Part shown: positions 47,590-59,510 of the stretch, in pieces
Numbering within the stretch: position 1 is the first letter of the stretch
Layout: each line of letters opens with the position of its first letter
NCBI GenBank assembly: GCA_028829895.1
Contig: CM054178.1
Span: 69,079,835-69,143,834, forward strand
Source: Sinotaia quadrata
Lineage: Eukaryota; Mollusca; Gastropoda; Architaenioglossa; Viviparidae
Length of the DNA stretch: 64,000 nucleotides
Reading direction: 5' to 3'
Notes under the pieces: model-generated
What the model was told of the DNA's origin: nothing
The model's input: the letters and a program-made list of their open reading frames with translations, nothing else
Database searches by the model: none
Made by a program: the position numbers and the translations under genes

Positions 47590-47745
47590 CTGACAACCAA
47601 GGCGGTCCTTTCGATATTATTTTGAAGAAACCTACTGTGATGACGACCACCAAATGTCCACCAGACGCCTGCTGCTTGACTCGCTTTCTCCATGAAATGC
47701 TGCAAATTTTTATCCAGCTTTCGATCACTAAGATCTGCGTAGGCT
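47590..47745 (-). other. Possible internal exon, unidentified protein
   Basis: On the minus strand about 52 codons read RAYADLSDRKLDKNLQHF, then EKASQAAGVWWTFGGRHH, then a stretch ending ERTALVV. Composition is complex and protein-like. The right (3') edge is gttgtcag|gtatttt, a fair 5' splice site. The left edge follows tgttctgag, a possible acceptor but without a good pyrimidine tract. I do not recognise the family. It could be a real exon, a transposon relic or chance. Confidence 0.25.
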
Positions 47746-47751
47746 CTCAGA

Positions 47752-47995
47752 ACACATACAAACATACACATACCCATAGTATACATATAAACATACACAC
47801 ATACACGTATAGGTAGTACACATATACATATACATAGTACACATAAATATTCATAGCATACACATATAAACACGTACACATATACATGTACATAAACATA
47901 CACACATACAAATGCATTCACACATATATATCCTACACAGATACACATAGACACACATGCACATACACTCTTACACGTATACACATACACAAATG
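47752..47995. repeat. ACAT/ACAC-rich simple sequence
   Basis: Imperfect acatac, atatac and acac repeats. Confidence 0.88.
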
Positions 47996-48009
47996 ATGTA
48001 GTTTATTTT

Positions 48010-48269
<260 letters not shown>

Positions 48270-48754
48270 CAGAGGGAGGGGGAATTGAGAGAAAGACTGA
48301 TTAACGGACAAATATATTGTCAACTTTTGTGAATTGTTTCAGTTTTTATTGTATTTTTATTAATACTCTTGATAAACTGCACAGCGAATTTTATACGCAT
48401 CCGACTCCGTTCGCTGTCTGGTTCCAAGGTCTTGAGGTAAGTTCAGTGTAAATGGAGTTTTTGTTTCCTTAATGCTCCAAAATCACGCAACGAACTAGGT
48501 AACCCTTTGACCCTTTCTGAGGAATTTACCAAAGATTTATCCTGACAGTTCGTGTTTAATGTGTTGTAAGTCACGCGGTTTCTCGTGAGAAATCACTAGG
48601 TACTCGCTATAAGAATCTTTCACTCTTAGTTGCAAATAAATGTGGTCCGGTAATCCTACAAGCCCCAGGTGAGTACTGCTTTAAAGAAGGATATAATGCG
48701 TGGTCTGTTATTAATGGAACATGCAAAATATAGGTCTCCTTATGTTTATAGTAG
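48270..48754. other. Unique spacer
   Basis: Nothing recognised. Confidence 0.4.
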
Positions 48755-48905
48755 CAAACGACTTTCTAAAGCCATTTCCCCCACCACCACCCCATGACGT
48801 GTTCTATAGAGTCTATTAGTGCGCCACAGTAGCTAACGACTTTGTTTCTAAAGTCATTCCCCCCACCCCCACTTCCTATATCAAGAGTTTATAAGTGCTG
48901 TACAG
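48755..48905. repeat. Imperfect dimer, about 80 bp
   Basis: Two related copies with aacgacttt, ctaaagycatt, a C-rich run and tataga(g)tct/agagttt. Confidence 0.7.
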
Positions 48906-49004
48906 TTTTGTCTTTATATAGCGATGCTGGTAAAGTAATGATTTAGAGAGCCACTGTCCACTTGACTGGACTGTCTCATGCTCAGTTGATTTCTATTACT
49001 TTAT

Positions 49005-49145
49005 GAAAACCATTTCTATGGCTTTATTAGAACAAGGTCTGTATTTCTATTATAACCATTTCTATGGCTTTATCAGAACTAGGTCTGTATTTCTATTACA
49101 ACCATTTCTATGGCTTTATCAGAACTAGGTCTGTATTTCTATTAC
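49005..49145. repeat. Minisatellite, 45-bp unit, 3 copies
   Basis: Units begin accatttctatggctttatc. They end about 70 bp before the family X repeat. Confidence 0.93.
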
Positions 49146-49214
49146 ATCGTATCATTGAAATAAGGGAGGGGGGGGGAACTCGGCGAAAGTTTAGAGCAAA
49201 CGAATACGTATCAA

Positions 49215-49648
49215 AACAATGTCATGTGTTAGTATAATATATATGAGCATTTTACTTCAAACATTTGTAGAAATAATAGTCTACTCACATAATACATCTC
49301 TAAATAAAACACACATATAACATAAAAAATGCACGAACTATTTCAAGTCCATTCTCTCTCAATCAGTTAACTCACCATTAAGCTAAAGGCTGCTTTTCAA
49401 GACCGTCTTGAAACAAAGAATAAATAACAATATAGCAACTTCTGTGCCACTTCAAATTCAAGTGATCAGAGAATAGATTTCCCTACAGCAGGTAAACTTT
49501 TAGATCTCAGGACACTAGCTGGTCTTGTTCTCGTAAATCATAACCATTGGATAACAAAACTACTCGCCAAGTTGGAATTAGTTTGCATTACATCAGCAAT
49601 TTCTATCATATTCTCAACTCGAGTGTTTACTTCAACTCAATAAGAATT
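49215..49648 (-). repeat. Dispersed repeat family X, copy 2
   Basis: In reverse complement this aligns along its length to 7198-7612. Both ends of the similarity fall beside simple sequence. No coding capacity is seen. Confidence 0.85.
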
Positions 49649-50261
49649 TGTTTACTGTATGTGTGCGCACGTGTGTGGGTGGGTGTATACATGTATTTGT
49701 GTGTATGCTTATATTTATATATTGACCTTGAAAGGAGTATTAAATAAATAACTTTCAAGTGAATAATATTCTTAAAAGCACGAATATACTTATTCCTTAT
49801 ACACTTCTTTTCCTATAATCATGGCCTCTACTTTATTCCATCTCAACTAAAATTACAAGTCGTAGGATTCTCATTAGATGAAAGTGTCCTTTACTTCGCA
49901 GCGCTCGGGGCTCAAGCTTGGCTCAAAAGACAGACCCACATGTGGCTCACTCTTCCCACGGCATTTAAATGCGTCCGTGACGTTAAGAAAGGCATCGCAG
50001 ACGGTATGCGATACGCAATTTTCTAACCCTATAATAGGGGGGGTGGGGGGACGGAGAGCGGGAGCAAAAGTCTGCTTAATGAACTGTCAGCTGAGTATAG
50101 AGAGACACTCCGCGTATTTTGTGAGATTGATAGAAAATGTTGGAAACGTTTGCTTCTTAAACTTTTATATTTGCTGAGGTGTCGGTCGAGAGGTTAAGAA
50201 ATGTTCACTCAGAATTGTGCGACCAGAAATGAGTGACGCCTTGGACGAGGAATGGTGTCAT
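49649..50261. other. Spacer
   Basis: A G7-T-G6 run lies at 50037-50050. The 99-codon plus-strand frame at 49878-50177 crosses it and has no known domain. Confidence 0.35.
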
Positions 50262-50729
50262 TTACCGATCGTCCGTCATGACGAACATTTCAAGAAAGAT
50301 TTTTGTCTACGGTCGTATGACAAGTTATTATCTTAACTGTCCATCATGACGGACATGTTCAGGAAGATTTTTGTCTACGGTCGTATGACAAGTTATTATC
50401 GTTACTGTCCGTCACGATAGACATGTCAAGAAAGATTTTTCTCTATGGTCGTAAAACAAGTTATTAACTTAACTGCCCGTCATACGGACAGGTCAAGAAA
50501 GAGATTTTCTTCGCAATCATAAATTATTAAATGAACTGTCACGTCGTGACGGACATGCCAAAAAAAGACATTTCTCTATAGTCATAAGTTATTAACTGAA
50601 TTGTTCCATTATGATGAACATATCAAGATAGACATTTCTCTATAGTCATAAGTTATTAACTGAATTGTTCCATTATGATGAACATATCAAGATAGACATT
50701 TCTCTACAGTCATGTGATAAATTCAGTCT
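50262..50729. repeat. Minisatellite, 64-68-bp unit, 7 copies, with a conserved dyad
   Basis: Each copy has a near-palindrome such as gtccgtcatgacgaac or gttccattatgatgaac followed by caagaaagattttt and tcgtatgacaagttatta. Dyads start near 50271, 50339, 50407, 50475, 50538, 50603 and 50667. Confidence 0.92.
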
Positions 50730-51275
50730 TTAGAAGGAATGGACTTTCTGTGTTTGTGGATTGGTAATACGTTTCTCAAGTCCACCAAATCAGAACTTCT
50801 AATCCACGGTTTTTAAACTGCTTCACGCCATCTTGGAAACTCTGACCGAAGCTGTAGACCCGAGTGGACTGCTGTGGAAAGAGCATGCCATGAGACATTG
50901 TGTCTGTGGAATGTCTGTTTTTTCTCTTTTTCTTGCCGTTCTTTATCTCACCCACCCCCACCTTTGTCTCTTACTGTCATCGCTGACATCAAGCGTTTTG
51001 TTATCTTTTGCCAGTAACGTTCCAACTGGTTACAATACATTTTTATACATTACGATGTCTGTAACACACTCCTTTTCATGACTATGTCATTTGTTAAAAT
51101 ACAAAAATCATCGGTTTCCGCTTGTTTGTTGTTCGTTCGTATTTTCGTTGATGAGAACGCATATAAGAGTAAAATATAAATTAAACTAAAAATGTTTCTG
51201 TGAGTTACTTTGTTGTCTTCTTTAAAGAAATATTATGAGGAAATATTCGTCTACGGGCACAAAATAGACTTATTA
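50730..51275. other. Spacer
   Basis: Small frames on both strands near 50776-51081 have no recognised domain. Confidence 0.35.
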
Positions 51276-51343
51276 CCCACACAATGTATTCCTAACATCC
51301 ACATCATATATTTCTAATATAAACATAATATATTCCTAATACC
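51276..51343. repeat. AT-rich minisatellite, left part
   Basis: Units of the type ttcctaatatccacataata. The same family resumes at 52946, so the array is split by the hAT insertion. Confidence 0.8.
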
Positions 51344-52945
51344 CACTGTCGCGATGTACTCTGGGGTGATGTTGCAATAATGAATTATAGTAAATATTAG
51401 CAATTAGTTAATGATACAAAACATCTACAAGTGCTGGTACACGGTAGGGACTACTGGTTAAATATGCATGTCTGCAACTCGTACGCTGATATGCTTTGCG
51501 CTGCCTTTAATTTGACTCACGGCCCCCACTCAGTTACTTAGACCGAGAAATAGATTTTATAAAATAGATATATAGATGTACAGAGAACATGATACAAATA
51601 ATTAAACTATTGCTACAATTTACGATAACAAACAAAAGAAGTAAATTACACTAGCAGATATGCGAGACAGAACAATTAATAAACATGTATACTGCAAATT
51701 ATTACATTAATAAATACTTAATTTGGTTTATGTGTCTACAACAAATAAAAGTTAGACGTGTTTAAAGTAGTGTAACCTTCCTAATAAAACCTAAACAGTC
51801 ACACAATAGACAAACACTTTACCATACCTAGCCAAGTGTCTTTTGCTTCTCATACAAGCTAAAATTATAGGGAGGGAGGGACCCAGACTTTAATTCTCAC
51901 CCAAAGAGTCGTTTGCAAAGAGTAAAGAACAAAATGTTCACCCTGGCTTTCTTAGACTTGAAGCCACGCCCATCTCTACCTAGACTCACTCTTATTACCA
52001 ATCAAATATAAGAATCCACCTAGAATTAAATAATATTTATGACTTTTCCCATCTTCCACACTCATTCTGTCAACACACACGTCACTTATCCAAACACAAG
52101 TTCATCATCTCTTTAAATCCAGTCCCGTAGGCAAACGAGTATGTTCACATTATGTGCTTCAAGTGAGCAACGTGTTTTGTTTACAATGTAACTGGCAATA
52201 CTGAACAATCTCTCACATGGCATTGAAGTTGCCGGTATACAAAGAACAGTCTCTCACATGGCACTGAAGTTGTGTTGGTATACAAAGAACAGTCTCTCAC
52301 ATGGCACTGAAGTTGTTGGTATACAAAGAACACTCTTTGCCAGCATTGCCAATCTAGTAAACTGGTATTCATTCATCTTTCACCACAGCTTTGGATCTTT
52401 GCATGGATGTTGCAATCCACTTTGCCAGAGAACTTTTGATACCGTGTTGTAACAGAGAACTCACTGACCACTCACTTCTGCGGAAAAATTGACTCACTTG
52501 ACCTTGTTGACGACTTCTTAATGGACGATGCTTTGTCCAGTACTTTTTAATGATGTATGCTGGTGTACATGTTGCTAGGCTGGATGCTGGTGTACATGTT
52601 GCAAGTGGTAAATTAGCGAATTGAACGCTCCATGAAATGCAAAGGACTTATGACAATGCACAGAGCAATCACTTTCTGTAGTTCAAGCAGTACCATCAGA
52701 ACTTAATTTAAAACCAAAATGTTCACTTAAACAACTGAAATGGCTTTATATTTCACAGTTGCAATTGCTTCCAGGTCCCACCGTCGCCATTTGGGTATAT
52801 TTTTTTATTGCAACAAAACTTTTTATGACGTTAATTAAGTATGTAAGTAAACAAAGTTTTATGATTAATATTAAAAAATAATTTTAATCGTTAAGATATT
52901 TTAACGATTAATCGATTAAATTAATTGTTAAAATCCGCAACCCTA
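51344..52945 (-). mobile_element. Decayed hAT transposon, internally deleted
   Basis: On the minus strand, the 5' end (52945 downward) reads tagggttgcggatttt followed by an AATCGTTAA/TTAACGATT dyad. Next come HFGFKLSSDG and CSVHCHKSFAFHGAFNSLIY.HLQHVHQH (BED-type zinc finger, about 52578-52721), then [21 protein letters not shown]. After an apparent internal deletion come [29 protein letters not shown] (52287 on) and ERLFSIASYIVNKTRCSLE to CLRDWI and a stop at 52112. The last blocks are the conserved hAT C-terminal dimerisation region. The left end, cactgtcgcgat at 51344, is a diverged partner of the terminal repeat. Flanks ctaatacc and ttaatatc match at 6 of 8 sites. It is non-functional: stops, frameshifts, missing middle. 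Confidence 0.75.
52203..52335. repeat. 43-bp triplication inside the hAT C-terminal coding region
   Basis: Three copies of a unit with cagtctctcacatggcactg and ggtatacaaag. On the minus strand each repeats the codons around [12 protein letters not shown]. As 43 is not a multiple of three, the extra copies are out of frame. Confidence 0.92.
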
Positions 52946-53170
52946 TTAATATCCAGATAATGTTTCTAATATCCACATTATATATTTCTATTATCCATAT
53001 AAAATATTCCTAATATCCTATAATATGTTCTTAATATCCATATAATATATTACTAATATTCATATAATACAGTCCTGATATACAAATATTATACTTCTAA
53101 TACCTACGTAATCTACTATTGTTTTGCCTTATACTTCTAATACCTACGTAATCTACTATTATTTTGCCTT
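52946..53170. repeat. AT-rich minisatellite, right part
   Basis: Repeated taatatccacataatata-like units; the last two copies are a longer dimer (ttctaatacctacgtaatct). Confidence 0.82.
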
Positions 53171-53893
53171 AATTAAAGAAAGAAACCAATACAACGTAAA
53201 TATTCCAAAGGCTCTACAGATTTACATTTAAACATTGATAGCAATGAAGTTAACTGCACATCGTATGGACAATATATTTACTAAATTTAATGATATCACA
53301 AAATCCAACAGTCCTCACCAATAAAAAGTGTTATATTTGTGGCTGTTTCCAACACATAACACCATTTCACCTCCTAAGCATTGCAACATTACTGTTCTTA
53401 CCTAGACGTGTTACGGGATTCCTCTTTCCTTGAGATAATTAACTTCTAAGTCCCGACTGTTTCTTTTCCCCTGTTAATGCACGATGGGTAATTGGATCGT
53501 CCTTGTCCACTTATAGATTTATTTTACTCCGGCCAACCTTTATTTATCTCTTCTGATACTACGCTAAGTGAATCTTACAGCGAAACAAAATCCTCGACTC
53601 AGTTGTTTTTGCGGACTACTGAATTCTCTGGGTGAAGTCGGTCCCCAGTCAAATCCTCCTGTTCTCGCCAATTCGCCCAAAATAACGCAGTCCAAGCCGT
53701 ATTGGTCGCAGGTAATTGCGTGCTCTTGTCACTCTTGACTTTCTCTAAAATCTAAACTCTTCTGTAGAGTGTGAAGACACTGCGTTAACATTGCACGGTT
53801 CCTGCTTACAGCTCTCGAGGTCCGCATGGCGACCCTGGTCTGTGGAATGAGACCCAGGTCGATGTAGGACTGCTCGAGCATTTGCGTTGCTTC

Positions 53894-53894
<1 letters not shown>
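53171..53894. other. Unique spacer
   Basis: No gene recognised. Confidence 0.4.

Positions 53895-53970
<76 letters not shown>
53895..53970. repeat. (CT)n microsatellite
   Basis: About 38 CT dinucleotides. Arg/Glu-rich minus-strand frames across it are artefacts. Confidence 0.98.
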
Positions 53971-53973
<3 letters not shown>

Positions 53974-54479
53974 GATGTCCAAAATGGGTACATGGCACGC
54001 TGAGAAATAGGTAACCTCTACGCGAGAACAGGACACTGAAATCAAGTGCATTAGGACTTATAGCACATTGCATTAAAATACTGTATATTAGTGTATATTA
54101 TATAACACTTAGGCGGGGTCACAATGGCAAAGATATACGTGCTACATTACCTATGTACCGATAAATGAAGAGCTTTCTTTTGCTAACTAACTATAAGGAC
54201 TTTGTTCAACCCACATTTAGATCTATAACAAGTGGTGAGCAGAGATTTCACATATTATAAAGTGTGCTATACACACATACCTTTCTAACGTCACAAACCT
54301 TGGATCCTATTGTATGCGGCTGAGAGCCAATGAAAGTTAAATGTCAAGAACACGAGTGATTTCGCTTCCTGGTTGAAGAAAGCCCAGATTTCAACAACAA
54401 GCCGCATGACCTCGGAATTAATATTTTTTCTGAATATATTTTCACTCAAGTAGGTTGCCATGTTTGTGCCATGACGTAT
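53971..54479. other. Unique spacer
   Basis: Nothing recognised. Confidence 0.4.
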
Positions 54480-54724
54480 TTTCGTCATCCTCTTTACAGC
54501 ACTAGATGTTTTCCTGACGTCATCATTTCTATAATCCCTTGTCGTCTTTTACAGCACTAGATGTTTTCGTGACGTCATCATTTCTATAATCTGTTGTCGT
54601 CTTTTACAGCACCAGATATTTTCCTGGCGTCATCATTTCTGTGATGCGTTGTCATGTTTACGGTTACCAGATACATGTATTTTCCTGACGTCATCTTTTC
54701 TATAATGTGTTGTCGTCTTTACAT
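54480..54724. repeat. Minisatellite, 55-bp unit, 4 copies, carrying CRE octamers
   Basis: Units begin agcactagatgttttcctga. TGACGTCA, the palindrome bound by CREB/ATF proteins, is intact at 54515-54522, 54570-54577 and 54686-54693, and altered (TGGCGTCA) in the third copy. Confidence 0.93.
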
Positions 54725-54769
54725 CAAGAATAATCTCTCTTTTACAATCTATAGTCAGTTTTTCTATTT

Positions 54770-54819
54770 ACACACTTATACTCACCTACACATACACATA
54801 TACACATATATCCATATGT

Positions 54820-54856
<37 letters not shown>

Positions 54857-54950
54857 TGCATACTTACCTTATACACACACACACACAAACTCACATATGC
54901 ACATACATATCAAACATGCGCACATATACAACATATACATACATGCATAT
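54770..54950. repeat. CA/CATA simple sequence
   Basis: A (CA)n core at about 54821-54854 with acatat and acacac flanks. Confidence 0.92.
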
Positions 54951-56680
54951 ACCTACAGTCAATCTCTCCAGAGATCAGATTATTAATTTAGCCCAGTCGC
55001 ACTAAATAAATATTAAAATATTGAAATATAAAATTCAAACAATGCAAGATGTATCATAATAAAAGCTAAAAGGTGCATACATATTAAGTTTAAGCTAAAC
55101 TCCAGACTGGATGTTTTTCAGTTGGAGTCCAGTGCAGAGTAAACGGAAGTATTTCAAGTTTACAGACTGAACTATAGCAAGACTGATAGTAAACCTTGTA
55201 CCAAAGAAAATAGGAAGTAAATTTTCGCTGTATGCAATAGGAAAATCCAAGTAGACTTGTCTGTGAATGAAAGTAGATTAAAAGCTCATTAACTTGGGTG
55301 ACTCGTGTGTCAAGGTATGATGTGGGTATCACATGACAGAGGTGACAATGTAAATCAAAGTTCAAATTAAAATCACTTCATCGAGAGATAGCGTGGATGC
55401 CAGCCTAGTAGTGAAGATGGTCTGATTCATCAAAAATCTTTAAAAGTTTGGTGTGAGTGGGACTGATATAGATTCTGAAGAAAATAATGAATGTTTTCTG
55501 AAACAGCTCGGGAACCCTTAGTATAGTGTTTCTTTCAACGTATGTTTTGGCAGAAACTAGAGGTACGATGTTTACTTAGTATTGCTTATGAGAGCACAAT
55601 AAGTCTAAAACCGTTCTGTGTGTAATAATATTAGATAGAACACTGTGCATATTCTAATCTATAATTCTTTTCCAGTATAGTGAAATATGTGACTCAGAGA
55701 TCTGCCACTAATACATGTTCACAGTCAATTATGTTTGTTGCAAAATGCTTAATACCGTTTGTAGCAGAGTTCTTCTTCCCTTGTTCCAGATTAGTTTTAA
55801 GTTTCTAGTTTGGTCCTCAAGCAACAGTCTGGTTCCTTCTTGGTTGGAACTGTGTGAAAAAAATTCTTTGTGATATTAGTGCTTAGAGATCCCAAGTGAG
55901 AGAAATTTCCAAGTTATGAGCACTCCAGCAGATGATGAACCTGTGTAAAGGATATGCTGGAACACCTGTTAGGTGATGTGAGATGAGCACTAAACATTAG
56001 TAGTGTGTAATTTTCACTCTAACATTTAGGTCAAGAGAACTGTTACATCGAGAGAGCAAGACTCTAAACTCAAAAGTTTGGGGGAAAGAGTTTGCAGATA
56101 GTAAATAGACTTTAGGGACAGGCTAGATCTCTCTGAGATAATTAGGTGAATGATTTAAATTGAAATTGATATTATTTTGATAGACTTGTTATTTAGTTTC
56201 TTTTATATATCTTTTTTTAATTAAATTTTCATTCATTTTTCATGTCATTTCTTATCTTCTTCACTTTATGAAAATTCATCTTGTAATATACGTATTCTCT
56301 TTGTTTTGATTTACACATAATGGAGATGACTCGCTTGGGAGGTTATCACTTGTCGTGTTGTCCGAGATTGTAATTAATTTACGGCGACCGACACCAATCA
56401 TAGGCATTCATACACTGTGAGCATGCGTGCATTTTTATTCTCGAAAACACACTCACATATGCTCTCTCTCTCTTTCTCTCATTTATTCACAAACACAAAC
56501 TCATAAAATTATTATCAAACACCTTGACACAAATACACTTCAAGAAAACGTAAAATATATCTACAGCCCAAATCACGTTCACACAACACTTCCAGCAGAG
56601 ACACATATTCATGATACACGTGGATAAAACACAGATTACGCACAATTTATTAGTACTCACACACAGGCACATAAATGTAT

Positions 56681-56683
<3 letters not shown>
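54951..56683. other. Longest repeat-free stretch of the second half
   Basis: No gene recognised. A 91-codon minus-strand frame at 55090-55365 is Ser/Tyr/Phe-rich and lacks a known domain. A short CT run lies at 56461-56479. Confidence 0.4.

Positions 56684-56751
<68 letters not shown>
56684..56751. repeat. (AC)n microsatellite
   Basis: About 33 AC dinucleotides. Confidence 0.98.
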
Positions 56752-56752
<1 letters not shown>

Positions 56753-57166
56753 CATTCGGATAAAACTCTCAAGCATGTATCACAAAAGTGCTCATCCTCC
56801 TCTCTAGTATTCACGTGTGTACACTCTCACACAATTGCACACGCACACACTGAAGATGCATGCTTATATTCGTGCACGTACGCACGCACTGACATCCAGT
56901 TATCACTCATATATGTTCATTCTCGCAGTGTGACCACCAATATCCAGCACCAGAAATTGAGAAAATACTGTGGAGAAAAAAACAACAACTTTCGTTTCTA
57001 AACAAGAGTTAGTTACGTAATATACAAAATTCTCTTCCTCTCTCTTGCTGTGCGGACGTGAGCATATTGACATTTGTGACCCCTCATTATTTGCACCATC
57101 CTGATACGGTTGTTGTTAATGTAGGGGGCGCTTTCGGCTAACGCCTTGACACAAATATAATATTTT
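56752..57166. other. Spacer
   Basis: Acac-rich in parts; nothing else. Confidence 0.4.
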
Positions 57167-57235
57167 TTTCTGTCTCTCTCTCTGTCTCTCTGTCTCTCTG
57201 TTTCTCTCTGTCTCTGTCTCTCTGTCTCTCTCCTT
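57167..57235. repeat. TCTC/TCTG simple sequence
   Basis: Repeats of tctctctg and tctgtctc. Confidence 0.95.
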
Positions 57236-58738
57236 TCAAACGATCTACAAGCATAAGTACTAGAGAAGACGACTGTTACACACTGGGTGTTTCTTCCTTG
57301 TGACTGGCAACATTATAATAAGACTAGATAATGCCGTCAACTTCCATCTGTACATTATCGGTATCTATCTATTTACCTACCTATATATATCGAAGCTGAA
57401 CATATCCGTTGTTGCCGTTGTAATAGAGGGATATATTAACACTCACACCATAATAGCCCTAAGCTGTTAATTTTACTGCACCGTGAGGCAGGCGAAAGTA
57501 TATTGTATTTTTTATTTCCTGTAACTTTAAACTGGTTTCCAAATTTTTTGTGAGAGCATTTCTTTCTTAAGTAACTTATTAAAAATTTGTTTTGTTAAAC
57601 TTTATTCTATTCTTTTAAAAATTATTTCATAGTGAAACTCTTCAGTAAATTTATCTAAAATGTCTGCCGCCTGTGACGGTATATTTTATTAAATTCATTT
57701 CCAACATTTTCATACTATTAATTTGTTTCAACTTAGATGACAAATGTATCACGATAGGTGTTAGCATCATCTCCATTTTACAGAATCTAATGTAATTAAC
57801 AATTTGTTTGTTAGTTTGATTGTTTTGTTTTTTTAATTTGCTTGTTTGTTTTGTGATGATTCATTTACTCTGAGACTCTGCACAAAATTGTCTACGTTTG
57901 TGGTAGTTATGGTTTCATCAAACTCGGTGTTACTTATGAAAATGATACACAAGACAAAATACATTTAATTTCGAACTAGGCATACATTGTGAACAATACT
58001 TTGATTGTACACTATTCAATTGCATCTGATTACACCTTAATAAGAAATCCGATATAATGACACTTGACCACTTCTAGTGTTATGAGCAAACTTATTGATT
58101 TGCAGAAAAGCTCCATTAAGCCCACAAGCTCTGCGGTGAAGCTTTGCCCCATCCTTAATCCCATCGCCTGTAAAGAATGTTTACCAGTTTCTTGATATAA
58201 AATTATTTCATTTCTAAATTAATTTTTCTGCTTATTATATCTGGCAACAAATCCAATTGATTCTGTGGTTGGGCAAGGGGGGATAATCTCTTAGATTCAA
58301 CATAGATTTATTCTTTGTACGTTCTTAGAATTAATTTTGCTCAACAAAGAAACTCAGTACATTCTAAAATAAATTTATCATATGAAATCGTTCGTGTTTA
58401 CTGTCTTCCGACACGGTGACTTTGTATTACTTGGAACAGTGGGGGTGGGTGGTTGTATTGTCATTTGTACAAGAAAAATTCAATACTATTCATCCAGTGA
58501 CGTAAAAGCACATCCACTTACTTTACTTAGTTTCCGCATTTTAAATAAATGTTCAAGGTCGTGTGTAAATCACACTCAAGAGTATTTGCCGTCCACAAAA
58601 CAGACTCAAAGCATTGACAAAGTCAGTCGGCAATCCCTTACCATAACCCTAACAGTCTTGGAGGGGGGGGGGGAACAGAAAATTTCAGACATTTGACAGC
58701 ACAGACTCCTATAATTCTACCTCTGTTCCTTGCAAAGG
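57236..58738. other. Spacer
   Basis: A 104-codon plus-strand frame (58382-58696) has balanced composition but no recognised domain. It crosses a G11 run at 58663-58673, so it is unlikely to be a gene. Confidence 0.3.
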
Positions 58739-58822
58739 GTGAGAACAAAGTGTTTTTTGGGGGGAGAACAAAGTGTTTTTGGGGGGAGAGAACAAAGTGT
58801 TTTTTGGGGGAGAGAACAAAGA
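58739..58822. repeat. 28-bp tandem repeat, 3 copies, with G runs
   Basis: Units gagaacaaagtgttttttgg plus four or five G. Confidence 0.93.
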
Positions 58823-59324
58823 AAATTACTTTTAAAAAAAACGAAGTCTAGTCCAGTCGCTCGTTCTTCTGGTCGTTGCACGTCATGATGGCGTAGAGTC
58901 GGTTTAATAGGCGGTGCGGTTTAACATTATCAATCATTCTCGTTTTCTCTTTCTAAGTGTGCTTGTAGTTAAATGAACTGGTGTACACGCGAACATTTAT
59001 TTTAGTTGTTCGGCGATATACTAGAGAGAGAACGTTTATCAGGAAGGGGAAGTTTGAAGTGTAAGTACCTGTGATGTTTTCCATTGCATGTATCTCTCTT
59101 CGATTAGCGCGTCCAACATTTAGTTTTATTTTATTCATATATTTCTTTCACTTCTAGTGTTTATTTTCTTTCTTTCCTAACTAAACTCCACTTGCACTAA
59201 GAGTCTGGATATTGGTGGCCTAGTCTGAACAGAATGGGTTAAATGATTTTCTTTTTTTCGTAAAACATGCATTTTAATGTAAGAATGAAATGACCTCCAG
59301 CAATCAGTGAGTATTGTATTGAAC
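58823..59324. other. Spacer
   Basis: Nothing recognised. Confidence 0.4.
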
Positions 59325-59510
59325 TGTAGCTTTAGTAACGCTTACTGGTGAGTAAGATAGTCAGCTGTAGCTTTAGAAATGCTTCCTGGTGAGTACTGTA
59401 GTCAGCTGTAGCTTTAGAAATGCTTACTGGTGAGTACTGTAGTCAGCTGTAGCTTTAGAAATGCTTACTGGTGAGTACTGTAGTCAGCTGTAGCGTTAAT
59501 AACGTTTACT
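59325..59510. repeat. Minisatellite, 41-bp unit, about 4.5 copies, with 5'-splice-site-like motif
   Basis: Units begin gtagctttagaaatgcttac. Each copy contains ctg|gtgagta, close to an animal 5' splice site. Confidence 0.94.

Noticed and set aside
53729..54073. Arg/Glu-rich coiled-coil protein frames
   Set aside because: They are translations of a CT microsatellite.
58126..58180. Repeat shared with 44750-44910 (ctctgcggtgaa, tgtaaagaat)
   Set aside because: Two short matches at different spacing are not enough to call homology without an alignment.
58650..58660. Telomere-like ccctaac
   Set aside because: One and a half copies only.
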